DNA of 64,000 nucleotides from Chenggangzhangella methanolivorans (GCF_019797865.1 NZ_CP081869.1:4044501-4108500), one strand, 5' to 3'; shown: positions 9,083 through 19,281, numbered from the stretch's first letter. The notes: a model not told the origin generated them from the letters alone. Translations and numbers: made by a program.

Positions 9083-9938
9083 CTAGACTCCGACAGCCCC
9101 GGCGCGTTCCATGTCCTTGGCCCCGATCGCTCCCACGGCGAAGCCCTTCACGGCCTCCTCGTAGAGCAAATCGAGAACGCGCTCCTTCAGCACGCCGTAT
9201 TCGGCCGATGTGAAGAGATGCACGTCACGCGGACGCGCGATCGGCACGTCGATGATCTCCTTCACGCAGGTCGGCTTGTAGCTGAGCACGATGATCTGGT
9301 CGGCGAGGAAGATCGCCTCGTCGACTTCGGAGGTGACGAACAGTGTCGTGGTGCGATGCTCTTCGAACAGTTGACCGAAGTATTCCTGCATCAGTCCACG
9401 AGACATGTGGTCCAGGCCGCGGAAAGGTTCGTCCAGAAGCAGCAGGTCGGGCTTGTTGATGAGGGAGCGCGCGACCTCGGCGCGCCTCTGCATGCCGCCC
9501 GAGAGCTGGTTCGGATATCGATCCTCGAAGCCACCCAGTCCGACCTTCTTCAGCAGCGCGTTCGCCTCGCTCCGCGCCTCGTTCGCCGGTTGTCCGGCCT
9601 GCAGGGGCCCGAACGCGACGTTCTCTGTCAGAGACATCCAGGGAAAAAGCGCAGTCTCCTGGAACACGAGCATGCGGTCAGGACCGGGCCCGCGAACCTC
9701 CGCTCCATTGACCTTCACGGACCCGAGACTCGGCTTCTCATGTCCGGCGAGCATTTTGACGATGGTGCTCTTTCCGGCACCCGACGGTCCGATCAGGACG
9801 GTCAGCTTGTTGGGCTCCAACGTGAAGGAGCAGTCGCGCAGCACCACCTCGGCCTCGCCGGCGGGAGTAGACCTTGCCGACGCCGTCGAGTTCGGCGCTG
9901 ATTGACGTTCCGCTTCGAGCCACTGTCGCCTCCCTCAC
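9083..9938 (-). pseudogene. ABC importer ATPase (nitrate/taurine type), one frameshift
   Basis: Cytoplasmic ATPase of the importer. GTG 9938 overlaps the previous stop by four bases. 'ISAELDGVGKVYS' shifts frame near 9860 and continues as 'VVLRDCSFTLEPNKLTVLIG'. Walker A 'GPSGAGKST', Q-loop 'VFQETALFPW', signature 'LSGGMQRRAEVARSL', Walker B 'LLLLDEPFRGLD'. The switch (H-loop) histidine is missing: 'LFVTSEVDEAIFLAD' has Ser-Glu where family members have His-Asp. The partner ATPase has the opposite defect (a non-standard signature), so the pair should form one competent and one degenerate site. Confidence 0.85.
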
Positions 9939-11196
9939 GCGAATTCACGTTCGCCGGCCGTGAAGGCTTTGACGGCCTCCTCGTGCACGGCCTCGATCGC
10001 CTCTTCCTTCCGGCGCAGGAACTCGGGGGTGCCGAGCATCTTGATGTCGCGCGGGCGAGGAAGGTCGACGAAAATGGTCTGCTTGATCCGCCCAGGACGG
10101 GAGGACATCACCAGAACGCGGTCGGCGAGATAGATCGCCTCCTCGAGATCGTGGGTGATGAAGAGCACGGTCTTCTTCGACATGTCGTAGAGCTCGAGAA
10201 GAGCGTTCTGCGTGACGGTCTTGGCCAGCGCGTCGAGGACGCGGAACGGTTCGTCGAGCAGGATGACCCTCGGATTGTGAGGATCGCGCGGATAATCTCC
10301 ACTCGCCGGCACATGCCCGAAGAGATCATCCCGGGATAAAGATCCATTACGTCCGACAGGCCGACGCGGGCGAGCAGAGCTTCGGCGCGCTTCGTGACGC
10401 TCGCCTCGTTTTCCTGGCCGCGCAGCAGCGGCCCCCGGATGAGATTCTCCCGGATCGTGGCCCACGGAAACAGCGCTCCGTTCTGGAAGACCACGATGCG
10501 GTCCGGTCCGGGCTTGGGAGCCGATCCCGGTCGGTTGATCCATTCGCCGTCGAGATAGACGACGCCGTCGGAAAGTTCGTCGAAGCCGGCGATCGCGTTG
10601 AGGAGGGTCGACTTTCCGCAGCCGGACGGACCCACGATGGCGCAGAACTCGCCGGGGCGGATTTCGATCGAGCAGTTGTCCAGAGCGACGACTGCGTTCG
10701 GGCCCGGAGAATAGACCTTCGAGGCGTTGCGGATCGAGATCCAGCCCGACTGCCCTGTGGTCCTGAACTCGTAGCTCGCATAGATCCTGGCGAGCTCGCG
10801 GATCAGCGCCTCGCCCGACGCTCCGTTCCGTCGGCAGCTCTCCTGGAAGCGGCCGCCATCGATGGCGAGGACCTTGGTTTCGGTCTCGCAACGCGCGGAG
10901 ATCACGCGGGCCGCGCCCTGGACGGCCGCGGCGTAACCGAACAGCTGTCCGGGCGTCGCGGTCTCTTGCGTGATGGACAGGTTATGATCGTTGAGCCGGA
11001 CTTCCGGATGGCCGACACGCCCGTCGATCAGGATGTAGAAATCCGCCGCCTGGTCGCCCTTGGCGAAAATGAAATCGTGGGCGGCGAAGGTCTCCTCGCG
11101 AGCGTAGAACGAGATCTCGTCGAGCATGGGTCGGGGCGCCTGGCTCATGAAAGAGTTGAGCCGGAGAACGCTGAGTCGGTTTTCACGAGTGGTCAT
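9935..11196 (-). pseudogene. ABC importer ATPase with N-terminal cNMP-binding-like domain, one frameshift
   Basis: Residues ~1-150 form a CRP/cNMP-like beta-roll ('FAKGDQAADFYILIDGRV', 'GQLFGYAAAV', 'KVLAIDGGRF'). The usual phosphate-binding cassette (FGE..L....R.A) is not conserved, so the ligand is unknown. Residues ~160-400 are an NrtD/SsuB-like ATPase: Walker A 'VGPSGCGKST', Q-loop 'VVFQNGALFPW', Walker B 'RVILLDEPFRVLD', H-loop 'LFITHDLEEAIYLAD'. The signature reads 'ISSGMCRRVEIIRAI' instead of LSGGQ-like. One indel near 10285 splits the gene. ATG 11196 has a GGGGGAG site. A sensory domain fused to an importer ATPase is unusual. Confidence 0.85.
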
Positions 11197-11210
11197 CGGT
11201 GCGCTCCCCC

Positions 11211-12027
11211 TCAACGCCGGGTCCAAGGCGCTGCGGTGCGCCCGATCAGGTTCATCGCCACGCTCGACAGCAGGCCTGCGACGCCGATGCTGATCATCCC
11301 GATGATGATGCCGACCATCGACTGGCTCATGTACGAGTTCCAGGTCAGATAGCCGAGGCCGTCGCTCCCGGAAGCCATCTCCGCTGCGATGACGACTTCC
11401 CAGGTGATCGCGATTGCGATTGTCAGTCCCGTGAACAGCGACGGCAGGGTGGCCGGCACGAGGATCTTCCAGAACATGGCGCCGCGCGAGGCGCCGAGCG
11501 ATCGCGCCGCTTGGATGTAGCGAATGTCGACATTGTCGATGCCCGCGAGGACGTTGATGAAGATCGGAAAGAAGGCACCGATGAAGGTCAGATAGACCAT
11601 CGTCATCTCGGACGACGGCCAGAAAAGAATCGCCAGCGGCAGCCAGGCGACCGGCGGGATCGGCCGGACGATTTCGAGGATGGGGAACACCGACTGTCGG
11701 GCGCGCGTGGATGTGCCCATCCAGATTCCGAGCGGCACGGCGAGAGCGGCGGCGATCCCGAAGCCGAGGAACACGCGGCGCGCGCTGCTCACCCAGCTCA
11801 TCCAGTAGCCTTCCTGCTGGATGAACGAGGGAATGGCGACGGCGACCTCTGCCGGGCTCGGAAGCAGGACAAGATATCCAAGCGTCCGCACCATCTGCCA
11901 GACGGCGAAGAAGAGCAGAATCCCGACGGCTTGCTGGAGAAGCGTGGAGTTGATGGACATGCTCTTTGCCTTGTGGCGGACGGCCTGCGGCGGGCGTGAT
12001 GGCGGCGGAGTCGGCTTGAGCGCTCAT
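11211..12027 (-). CDS. ABC importer permease (SsuC/NrtB type)
   Basis: Inner-membrane permease of about 250 residues, with the BPD_transp_1 motif region 'SLGASRGAMFWKILVPATLP' and several spans ('AVGILLFFAVWQMV', 'GIIIGMISIGVAGLLSSVAM'). The intact frame starts at ATG 11960. An upstream ATG at 12027 overlaps the previous stop by four bases and reads 'MSAQADSAAITPAAGRP', so the true start is probably 12027 with one indel near 11960-11985. It is followed 15 bp later by the cNMP-ATPase gene. Confidence 0.85.
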
Positions 12028-12949
12028 GCCTCACCTCTGGATTTCTGCTGCCAGCGCATAAGGAACTGGCCGACGGCCCGGATCATCGCGCTCGACAGCC
12101 GAGGACGCCGAGCGTGATCATGCCAATGAAGATGTTGGGAATGGCCACCTGGGTGTAGCCGTCGAAGATCATGTAGCCGAGGCCGGCGCGTCCAGCGATG
12201 AGTTCGCCGCCAACAAGCGAAAACCAGGCGACGCCCCATGGCGATCTGCATGCCGGTGAAGATGAACGGCAGCGCGCCCGGCACGACGACCCTGAACAGA
12301 ACCGCGCGCTTGGAGTAGCCGAGGCAACTAGCTGCGCGGAAGTAATTTTCGTCGATCGAGCGCACGCCAAGGTATGTATTCAGGACGGTCGCAAAGAAGC
12401 TTGCGAGCATCGTCACGAAGATGACGGGCGTCTCTGTGCCTGCGAAGATCAGGACCGCGATGGGAACCCACGCCAGAGGGGGGATGGGCCGTAGGAGCTC
12501 AACGAGCGGAAACAACAGGTTCCGGCCGAGCTTGCTCATCCGATCAGGATGCCGAGCGGCGCGCCGAGCGCGATCGACAGAAAGAAAGCGACGTAGACCC
12601 GCAGGACGCTGGTAACGATGTGCTCATAGTAGTCCGGGGTGAACAGCGAAATGCCGTATTGCTCACGGCTGGTCCACTGCTCGAAGAGATAGAGAGGATT
12701 GGGGATGAAGTTGAACCGCGGCAGCTGAAATACTGCGGTCGCGAGATACCAGAGGACGAAGAAGACCACGAACCCGACGACGGTCCTGCGAACCGGCTTG
12801 CTGACCGCCGCGCGGCGCAGTCGGAGCAGCGGGGCGCCGCGTGCGATGGGCCAATCGGCCGATCGCCTCAAGCGCGCGTCGTAGTCGTCCAAGCCCGGCG
12901 CGACCGTCGCATCATGCGTTCGGTGCGCCGCAATCTGAGTTGTTGCCAT
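12024..12949 (-). pseudogene. ABC importer permease (NrtB type), several frameshifts
   Basis: Second permease of the importer. It begins with a long cytoplasmic N-terminus and a first span 'VVGFVVFFVLWYLATAVF'. The middle frame carries 'VELLRPIPPLAWVPIAVLI' and 'ASCLGYSKRAVLFRVVVPG' (the EAA-like loop), and a third frame carries 'LVGGELIAGRAGLGYMIFDG' and 'IPNIFIGMITLGVLG'. Frames change near 12537, 12230 and 12085; the last frame, 'GQFLMRWQQKSRGEA', ends at 12024. Two permeases suggest a heterodimeric channel matching the two unlike ATPases. Confidence 0.8.
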
Positions 12950-13028
12950 GACGTGTCTCTCTCGTGTGCTGGCGGGATGGCCCGGACGTCATGTCTGTGA
13001 CGCCCGGGCCGATCGTCGGCGCTGCCAG

Positions 13029-14213
13029 TCAGCCGCCCGACACGAGTTGGTCGCCCTTGTAGGGACAGTCTTCCGCCGCCTTGGCGGTGAGTTCAAACAG
13101 CCCTTTCGTCGGATCGAGATTGAGCTCCTTGAACGCTTGCTCGACGAGGTCCGTCCTGATGGCGTTGTCGGAGAGCGAGGGCGCCTGGACGACCTTCAGG
13201 CTTTTCAGGAACTCATAAATGCGGCCGACCAGCTCCCTCTCCTGCGAGGTGACCGTCATCATCGCCTTGAACGCCACGGGGCCGGCTTCAACTTCTCCGG
13301 CGGATTGCCGTAGATCGAGTGCCACAGCTCTTCACGCGTGTAGTCCGGCAGCTCGGCCTTGAGGGCTTCGATGGCCTCCTTCGGCTTGTCGCGGAGATAA
13401 TAGAGGGCCTCGATGTTCGCCTTGAGCCAGGCGACCGCGACGGCCCGGTTCTTGTCGATGAAGTCGCCGCGCATCAGGATGGCGTTGGCGTCGCTCTCGC
13501 CGAGATCCGCCGAGGAGGGCCGCGAAGTCGGCGTAGCCGTCGAACACGGCCTTGGTCGCGTGCGGTTCGTAGACGGCCGCCGCGTCGATGCGGCCGGCCT
13601 GCAGGCTGGTGACGATCACTTCGGCCTGCATCTGCTGCCAGGGACGGGCTTGACGCCCGCCTTCTTCGTCACGCCCTGGGCCAGACGGTCGGCGCAGCTT
13701 CCTTCGGAACCCCGACCGTCTTACCGTCGAGCCATTTGACGGCCTCGTCGGTCGTGGCGAAATGAGGCGCGCCCTTGCGGACTAGGAGCACTCCGCACAT
13801 CCGGCTTGGCGACACCGCATTCATGCCGACCAGGTAGACCGGCGCGATGGCGGATTTGGTCGTCGAGAGCACCGCAGGATTGTCGCCGAGGTAGCCGATC
13901 TGCTGCTTGTTGGCGAGCAGGTCGGTGATGACCGGCGGCCCCTGCAGATTGCGCTTCCACTCCACCTTGCTCCCCCCGGCAGCCATTTCTGCCAGAGGTT
14001 CAGTTGCTTCATCAGGATCGTGTCCCAGGCGCCGGTCCAGCCTACAAACAGGTTGGTGCTGATGGAGACCGGGTCGCCGGATGCGCGCTTCGCCTGCTGG
14101 GCGACTGCGTCATACGATGACGTATTGTATTCGGTGGCCGTGGCCGGGTCGGCGCCGATGAGCGCCCCCACGACGGTGACCGCCCACAGTTTTCTGTTGA
14201 GCTTCATCGCCAT
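13029..14213 (-). pseudogene. Periplasmic substrate-binding protein (NrtA/SsuA/THI5-like), several frameshifts
   Basis: About 390 residues. The N-terminus has a signal peptide ('LNRKLWAVTVVGALIGA' with ATA-TEYN). Later segments in different frames are 'VEWKRNLQGPPVITDLLANK', 'QQIGYLGDNPAVLSTTKS', 'WLDGKTVGVPKEA', 'VIVTSLQAGRIDAAAVYEPH' and 'KNRAVAVAWLKANIEALYYL'. These are typical of the nitrate/sulfonate/thiamine-precursor binding family, where 'GYLGD.PA' contacts the ligand. Frames change near 13985, 13670, 13505 and 13290. It captures the importer substrate, which cannot be named from sequence. Confidence 0.8.
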
Positions 14214-14255
14214 TGCGTTTCCTCGTTTTTTATTTTCTCGAGTTCTTGGAGCTTC

Positions 14256-15146
14256 TTATTCGGCAGCCTGGCTGGCGAAGCCTCCATTGTTTGTTCCGGC
14301 GCGCTTGAGAAACTTCTCGTTCTCTTCGGGCGTCATGCGGAATGTGTTCTCCTCGAGCGGATAAGAGCCCGCCACGACCGCGTCGCGATATTCGGTGAGC
14401 GCGGTTTCGATGATCGGACGGACGTCGGCGAACGCGCCGCGGTTCTTCGGGATCGGGAACGCGCTGTACCCGACCAGGTCGCCGCTGATGTGATAGACGC
14501 CGTCGTTCACCGTGCCGCCGCCCAGCGTGATCATTGGGGCCTCGAACGTCTGCGACAGATAGGCGGCGACATCGGTCGGCACCTGCTCGACGATGAATGC
14601 GAAGACGCCGGCGTCGATGAACGCGAGCATCGTCGATGATCTTCATCGCGTCATCGGCCGTGCGGCCCTTTACGCCGAAGCCGCTCTGCTCGGTGCGGCG
14701 GACGCCTGCATGCCGATGTGACCCATGACCGGGATGCCGGCGCGAACGATCTCGGCGATGTACTCGGCCGTGTAGCGATTGCCTTCGCACTTGACGCAAT
14801 CGGCGCCGCCTTCCGCGACGAGCCGGGTCGCGCTGGCGATCGCCTGCTCTTTGGACGCGTGATAGCTCATGTAGGGCATATGGCCGACGACGAAGCCGTA
14901 CTTGGTCACGCGGCTGACCGCACGCGTCAGCGCGAGCTGCTCCTCGAACTTCACCGTCGTCGGATCGGGATGGCCGAGCAGCGCCATCGGTCCGGCATTT
15001 CCGACCACCAGAAAATCGAACCCGACGCGATCGGCGATCGCAGCCATAGGCGCATCGTATACGCCAATCGACGTGATCTTTTGACCGGCCTTCTTCTTGT
15101 CGTGAACCGATTTGATCGTAACTTTCTTGCGCTTCACAGGATCCAT
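14256..15146 (-). pseudogene. PanB-like (ketopantoate hydroxymethyltransferase family) protein, two frameshifts
   Basis: A barrel enzyme of the PanB family (~297 residues). PanB uses 5,10-methylene-THF, which fits this folate cluster. Aligned from memory with E. coli PanB, the metal/substrate site is altered: the 'VGDSLGM' loop reads 'VVGNAGPMALLGHP' (Asp to Asn, Ser to Ala) and the 'ADLPFM' Asp reads His in 'VVGHMPYMSY'. The Glu of 'VKCEGN' and the catalytic Glu of 'FIVEQVP' remain. Frames change near 14700 and 14635. First gene of the minus-strand arm. It may be a diverged hydroxymethyltransferase or a retro-aldol enzyme feeding methylene-THF, not true pantothenate synthesis. Confidence 0.75.
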
Positions 15147-15357
15147 ATCAGAACTCCCTATGTAAAATCAGCACCTTCATCATTATCGTAGTGCTTGACA
15201 TTTTTGGTGCAGGACTGACATTAGACGGATGAAATTAATAACAGCAAGCGTGACGGGATAATACACATGTTATTACTGTAACTAATCGGATCATAATTCG
15301 CAGTTATCAGTGAAAAATCTTGTGGCGATTTCATAGGCATACCCGGGAGGGGCCGAA
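15147..15357. promoter_or_regulatory. Divergent promoter region with LysR-type palindromes
   Basis: An AT-rich spacer between the PanB-like gene and the divergent LysR gene. It holds two ATAA/TTAT dyads: 15258-15273 (ATAA-N8-TTAT) and 15293-15307 (ATAA-N7-TTAT, a T-N11-A type site). These are plausible binding sites for the LysR regulator, which could control both arms. A GGGAGGGG ribosome site lies just before the LysR ATG. Confidence 0.5.
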
Positions 15358-16317
15358 ATGAACTACTCTGCCAGGTATGCTCTTCTCGCCGATTTCGGCG
15401 AGTTTGATTGGAACCGGCTGCGGGTTTTCCGGGTCGCCGTCGAAGCCGGCAGCTTCACGCGGGCCGGAACGCTACTGGGCCTCAGCCAATCAGCGGTGAG
15501 CCGGCAGATCGCGGGTCTCGAAGCTTCGCTGAAGATCTCGCTGTTTCACCGCGGCGCGCAGGGTCTGGCGCTCACCGAAGTCGGCGAGATCTTTCACGCC
15601 ACCGTCACGTCGATGTTCGAGCGCCTCGCCATGGGGCTTGCGCGCATCGACGATTTTCGCGGCGCGGCCTGCGGGCCCTTGCGGATCGCGACAGCGGTGG
15701 TTTTCGGGTCGTCCTGGTTGACGTCAAAGATGGCGAAGTTCCGCCGAGAATTTCCGGACATCAGCCCGACGCTCCTGCTGTCGGACAATATCGAGCTCGA
15801 TCTGTCGACGCGTCAGGCGGACATCGCCATCCGCTTCTTCAATCAGACGCAGCCGAACCTCATCCAGCGACACCTCATGGCTCTGCCTTTTCGGGTCTAC
15901 GCGTCGCGCGAATACGTCGCGAGAAAGGGCGTCCCCCAAACGGTCGCCGATCTCGATGAGCACGACCTGATCGCCTATGGCGACTACCTGCCGGCTCACG
16001 TCCACGATCTGGACTGGCTGGTGAAGGTCGGCATTCCGGCCGACCAGCCGAGGCCCGCCGTGATGCGGGCGAGCAGCGTGTACGCGATCCTCAGGGCGGT
16101 GAAGGGCGGCCTGGGGCTGGGCCTGCTGCCCGCTTACCTCCAGGAGGATCTTCTCGATCTGGTCGAAGTCCTAGAGGACACGCGCAAGCCCGTCGTCGAG
16201 GCCTTCCTCGTCTACCCAGAGGAGGTTCGAAAGTCCCGCCGGATCGAGGCGCTGACTAAGTTTCTCATGTCGGAAGCACGCGATGACTTCCAGCCGCTGC
16301 GGGAGACCGCCGTGTGA
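15358..16317 (+). CDS. LysR-family transcriptional regulator
   Basis: 319 residues, intact. A winged helix-turn-helix at ~16-75 ('FDWNRLRVFRVAVEAGSFTR', 'LGLSQSAVSRQIAGLEASL', 'LFHRGAQGLALTEVG'), then a periplasmic-binding-like effector domain ('SSWLTSKMAKFRREFP', 'ILRAVKGGLGLGLLPAYL'). Placed divergent from the 11-kb PanB-like/importer/MetF/FolC arm and upstream of purU-folD, it is the obvious local regulator. The inducer is unknown; family knowledge suggests a substrate or intermediate of the pathway. Confidence 0.9.
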   Translation: MNYSARYALLADFGEFDWNRLRVFRVAVEAGSFTRAGTLLGLSQSAVSRQIAGLEASLKISLFHRGAQGLALTEVGEIFHATVTSMFERLAMGLARIDDFRGAACGPLRIATAVVFGSSWLTSKMAKFRREFPDISPTLLLSDNIELDLSTRQADIAIRFFNQTQPNLIQRHLMALPFRVYASREYVARKGVPQTVADLDEHDLIAYGDYLPAHVHDLDWLVKVGIPADQPRPAVMRASSVYAILRAVKGGLGLGLLPAYLQEDLLDLVEVLEDTRKPVVEAFLVYPEEVRKSRRIEALTKFLMSEARDDFQPLRETAV

Positions 16318-16419
16318 GGGGCATGCGCCTGCGGTCTACCCCGATGCGCGCCAGACGGCTTCCGCACGCAATCGATCGGAGCCTAGGCTGCAGTTATCGA
16401 AAGTCATTTGGGGATTTAC

Positions 16420-17373
16420 ATGCTCAACGATGCGCCGAACAGCTCTGCAACGGCTATCCATTCTCAAGACGTGACCGCCAGCGCAGCCGAAAATATCCAC
16501 CTCTCCGATCTCAGCTACGGAGAAATGGCGCCGAATGTCTTGAAGCTTGCCTGCCCGAACAGGCGCGGGATCGTCGCCACCGTCAGCAATATGCTGTTTG
16601 AAGCGGGCTTTAACATCCGGGAGGCCGCGCAATACGACGATCACGAGACCGGCCAGTTCTTCATGCGCGTGGCCTTCGACGGCTCGGGCGCCCGGGCAGA
16701 TCTCGAGGCCCGGCTCGGCGCCACGGAAAAGCACTTCCAGATGACGAGCTCCCTGCGGTTCGACAAGCGGCCGCAGCGCGTCCTTGTCCTGGTGTCCCGC
16801 TTCGATCACTGCCTCGCCGACCTGCTCTACCGCCAGTATGTCGGCGAAATGAATATGCAGATCGCAGGCGTCGTCGCGAACTATCCGCGGGAAACCTTTG
16901 CCCGTCTCGATTTCGACGGCGCGCCGTTCCACTACCTCCCGATCACCAAGGACACGAAGAAGGAGCAGGAGAAGCGCCTGTTCGAGGTCATCGATGAAAC
17001 CGAGGCGGACTTGATTGTTCTCGCGCGCTACATGCAGGTGCTGTCAGACGAAGCCACAGAACGGCTCGCGGGCCGCTGCATAAACATCCACCATTCGTTC
17101 CTGCCGGGCTTCAAGGGCGCAAGGCCGTATCATCAGGCGCATGCCCGCGGCGTGAAGCTCATCGGCGCGACCGCCCATTACGTCACGGGCGAACTCGACG
17201 AGGGGCCGATCATCGAGCAGGACGTCGAACGCGTCTCTCACGGCGACACTCCCGATGCGCTGGTCCGCAAGGGTCGCGATATCGAGCGCCGGGTGCTCGC
17301 CCGGGCCGTTCGCTATCACATCGACGACCGCGTGATGATCAACGGTCCCCGGACCGTGGTGTTTCCGGACTGA
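16420..17373 (+). CDS. purU: Formyltetrahydrofolate deformylase PurU
   Basis: Hydrolyses 10-formyl-THF to formate and THF. ATG 16420 is chosen; an upstream TTG (16408) adds four residues. Residues ~40-120 form an ACT domain ('[19 protein letters not shown]'), followed by the formyl-transferase fold with '[16 protein letters not shown]' and the catalytic block '[16 protein letters not shown]', '[20 protein letters not shown]', giving the Asn/His/Asp triad of this family. An N-terminal extension of ~35 residues is slightly long. folD follows after 7 bp, so the two are co-transcribed and release one-carbon units as formate. Confidence 0.95.
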   Translation: MLNDAPNSSATAIHSQDVTASAAENIHLSDLSYGEMAPNVLKLACPNRRGIVATVSNMLFEAGFNIREAAQYDDHETGQFFMRVAFDGSGARADLEARLGATEKHFQMTSSLRFDKRPQRVLVLVSRFDHCLADLLYRQYVGEMNMQIAGVVANYPRETFARLDFDGAPFHYLPITKDTKKEQEKRLFEVIDETEADLIVLARYMQVLSDEATERLAGRCINIHHSFLPGFKGARPYHQAHARGVKLIGATAHYVTGELDEGPIIEQDVERVSHGDTPDALVRKGRDIERRVLARAVRYHIDDRVMINGPRTVVFPD

Positions 17374-17380
17374 CGCCGCG

Positions 17381-18295
17381 ATGACAGCCCAGATCATCGA
17401 CGGCCGCGTGGAAGCCGACAAACTGCTCGCCGAAGTCGGGTTCGGCGTTGCGGAACTGAAGCGGCAGACCGCCGTCACACCCTGCCTTGCGGTAGTCCTT
17501 GTCGGCGATGATCCCGCAAGCGAGATCTACGTCCGCAGCAAGACCCAACTGGCCGCGGCGGTCGGGATCCGGTCGGTGAAGCATGCGCTGTCGGCTTCAA
17601 CCACGCAGGCCGAACTTATGGAGATCATCGACGCCCTGAACGAAGATCCGGCTGTTCACGGCATCCTCGTCCAGCTTCCGCTGCCTCCGCACATATCGAC
17701 CGACTGCGTGCTGAGCCGCATCATCCGGGAGAAGGATGTCGACGGCTTTCATCCCGCCAACGCCGGTTCGCTTGCGGTCGGCAGGCCGACGATCGTCCCT
17801 TGCACGCCGCTCGGATGTCTTCGGCTCGTCAAATCCGTTCGATCCGACCTGACGGGGCTGGACGTGGTCGTGGTCGGGCATTCCCGGATCGTCGGCAGGC
17901 CCGCGGCGCAGGTCTTCCTCAACGAGGACTGTTCCGTCACCGTGACCCACAAGGAGTCGCGCGACGTCCCGGGTCACTGCCGCGAAGCCGACATCCTGGT
18001 GGTGGCCGTCGGACATCCGCACCTGATCAAGGGCGACTGGATCAAGCCCGGCGCCATCGTCATCGACGTCGGCATCAACCGGATGGCGTCTGGCGACGCA
18101 GGCAGGATCGTCGGCGATGTCGATTTCGCGGCGGCTTTGCACGTCGCGGGAGCGATCACGCCGGTTCCCGGCGGCGTTGGACCCATGACGGTCGCCGCCT
18201 TGATGTCGAATACCGTAGCCTGCGCAAAAGGCCTGTCATCGGCGGGCGCCGCCGGTGACGTCTCGAGGATGAAAGGAGAAACCGTCTTCGTCTAG
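17381..18295 (+). CDS. folD: Methylene-THF dehydrogenase/cyclohydrolase FolD
   Basis: Bifunctional enzyme: 5,10-methylene-THF to methenyl-THF to 10-formyl-THF with NADP+. 304 residues, intact. Key motifs: 'ASEIYVRSKTQ' with the active-site Lys, 'ILVQLPLPPHI', 'KDVDGFHPANAGSL', 'PCTPLGCLRLV', the nucleotide site 'VVVVGHSRIVGRPAAQ' and 'TPVPGGVGPMTVAALM'. Directly after purU. Together MetF, FolD and PurU form a full route from methyl-THF or methylene-THF to formate. Probably a second, pathway-specific copy. Confidence 0.95.
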   Translation: MTAQIIDGRVEADKLLAEVGFGVAELKRQTAVTPCLAVVLVGDDPASEIYVRSKTQLAAAVGIRSVKHALSASTTQAELMEIIDALNEDPAVHGILVQLPLPPHISTDCVLSRIIREKDVDGFHPANAGSLAVGRPTIVPCTPLGCLRLVKSVRSDLTGLDVVVVGHSRIVGRPAAQVFLNEDCSVTVTHKESRDVPGHCREADILVVAVGHPHLIKGDWIKPGAIVIDVGINRMASGDAGRIVGDVDFAAALHVAGAITPVPGGVGPMTVAALMSNTVACAKGLSSAGAAGDVSRMKGETVFV

Positions 18296-18370
18296 AACGC
18301 TTCTTCCCGATGCGCCGGCGGGAAACTGATGAAAACAAGCCGCGACTGAACGCGGTGGAGGAAACGCCGA

Positions 18371-19279
18371 ATGCTGCTCCGCCACATGGAGTATGTGGTC
18401 GCACTTGCACAGGAACGGCACTTCGGCCGGGCCGCGGCGCTTTGCGGCGTCACACAGCCCGGCTTGTCCAGCGCGCTGAAGACGCTCGAAGCCGAGATCG
18501 GCACGCCGATCGTCCAGCGCCACCAGCGCTTCGACGGATTTACGCCGGAGGGCGAAAGGCTTGTGGAATGGTGCCGGCGCATCCTCGCCGACAAGCGGGC
18601 GATGCTCGACGAGATGGCGACAATGCGCAGCGGGCTGTCGGGCCGGCTGCGCATCGGCGTCGCGCCAAGCGCCGCGGCGACCGTCGCGAGGATCGTCAAG
18701 AATTTTCGCGTCATTCATCCGACCGTCCAGTTCGAAGTCATCCATGTTCGCCACGAACGTCTCCCTTCGGATCTTCAGGACTTTCAACTAGACGCAGGAA
18801 TCACGTTCCTTGACGAAGAAAATAGACGTTTCGGCCATCACGTTCTAAGTCGACAGAAGATGGCGGCGCTGATTCCAAACAACTTTCAACTGGCGACGAG
18901 AGATTGCGCGACGTGGTCGGAGGTCGCTCAGTTGCCTCTGTCGCTACTTTCGCGACAGACTTACGAGCGTCGGGCGATCGACGCTCAATTTCAGGAAGCT
19001 GGATTTAATCCAGAACCTGTCATCCAATCGGAGACGATTGCAGAAATTTTTCAGAGCGTCGCAATTGGAGATACGGCGACCATCCTGCCGCTCAGTTGTA
19101 TCGAGGATGCGTGTGTTGCGACGGCCAGTCGCACCATCGTTTTAACGTCCGAAACCGCGACGCATGAACTTGCCATGGTATGGCTGAATATCAGCAACCC
19201 CGCGCCCTTGATTAATGCAATAGTATCTGTGGTGAAATCTAGTTCTTCAACAGATCAGATAGCAGATCTGACTTTTTGA
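18371..19279 (+). CDS. LysR-family regulator, FdsR-like
   Basis: 302 residues. The N-terminal domain 'MEYVVALAQERHFGRAAALC', 'GVTQPGLSSALKTLEAEIG', 'GFTPEGERLVEW' resembles LysR regulators that sit beside formate dehydrogenase (fds) operons. This fits formate as the product of PurU. No formate dehydrogenase gene is in the window. The 3' part from ~18770 is clearly more AT-rich than the 5' part, so the gene may be a recombinant or end in foreign DNA. Confidence 0.85.
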   Translation: MLLRHMEYVVALAQERHFGRAAALCGVTQPGLSSALKTLEAEIGTPIVQRHQRFDGFTPEGERLVEWCRRILADKRAMLDEMATMRSGLSGRLRIGVAPSAAATVARIVKNFRVIHPTVQFEVIHVRHERLPSDLQDFQLDAGITFLDEENRRFGHHVLSRQKMAALIPNNFQLATRDCATWSEVAQLPLSLLSRQTYERRAIDAQFQEAGFNPEPVIQSETIAEIFQSVAIGDTATILPLSCIEDACVATASRTIVLTSETATHELAMVWLNISNPAPLINAIVSVVKSSSSTDQIADLTF

Positions 19280-19281
19280 TA

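Noticed and set aside
16318..16419. Riboswitch-like leader before purU
   Set aside because: Only ~100 bp with no convincing conserved fold.
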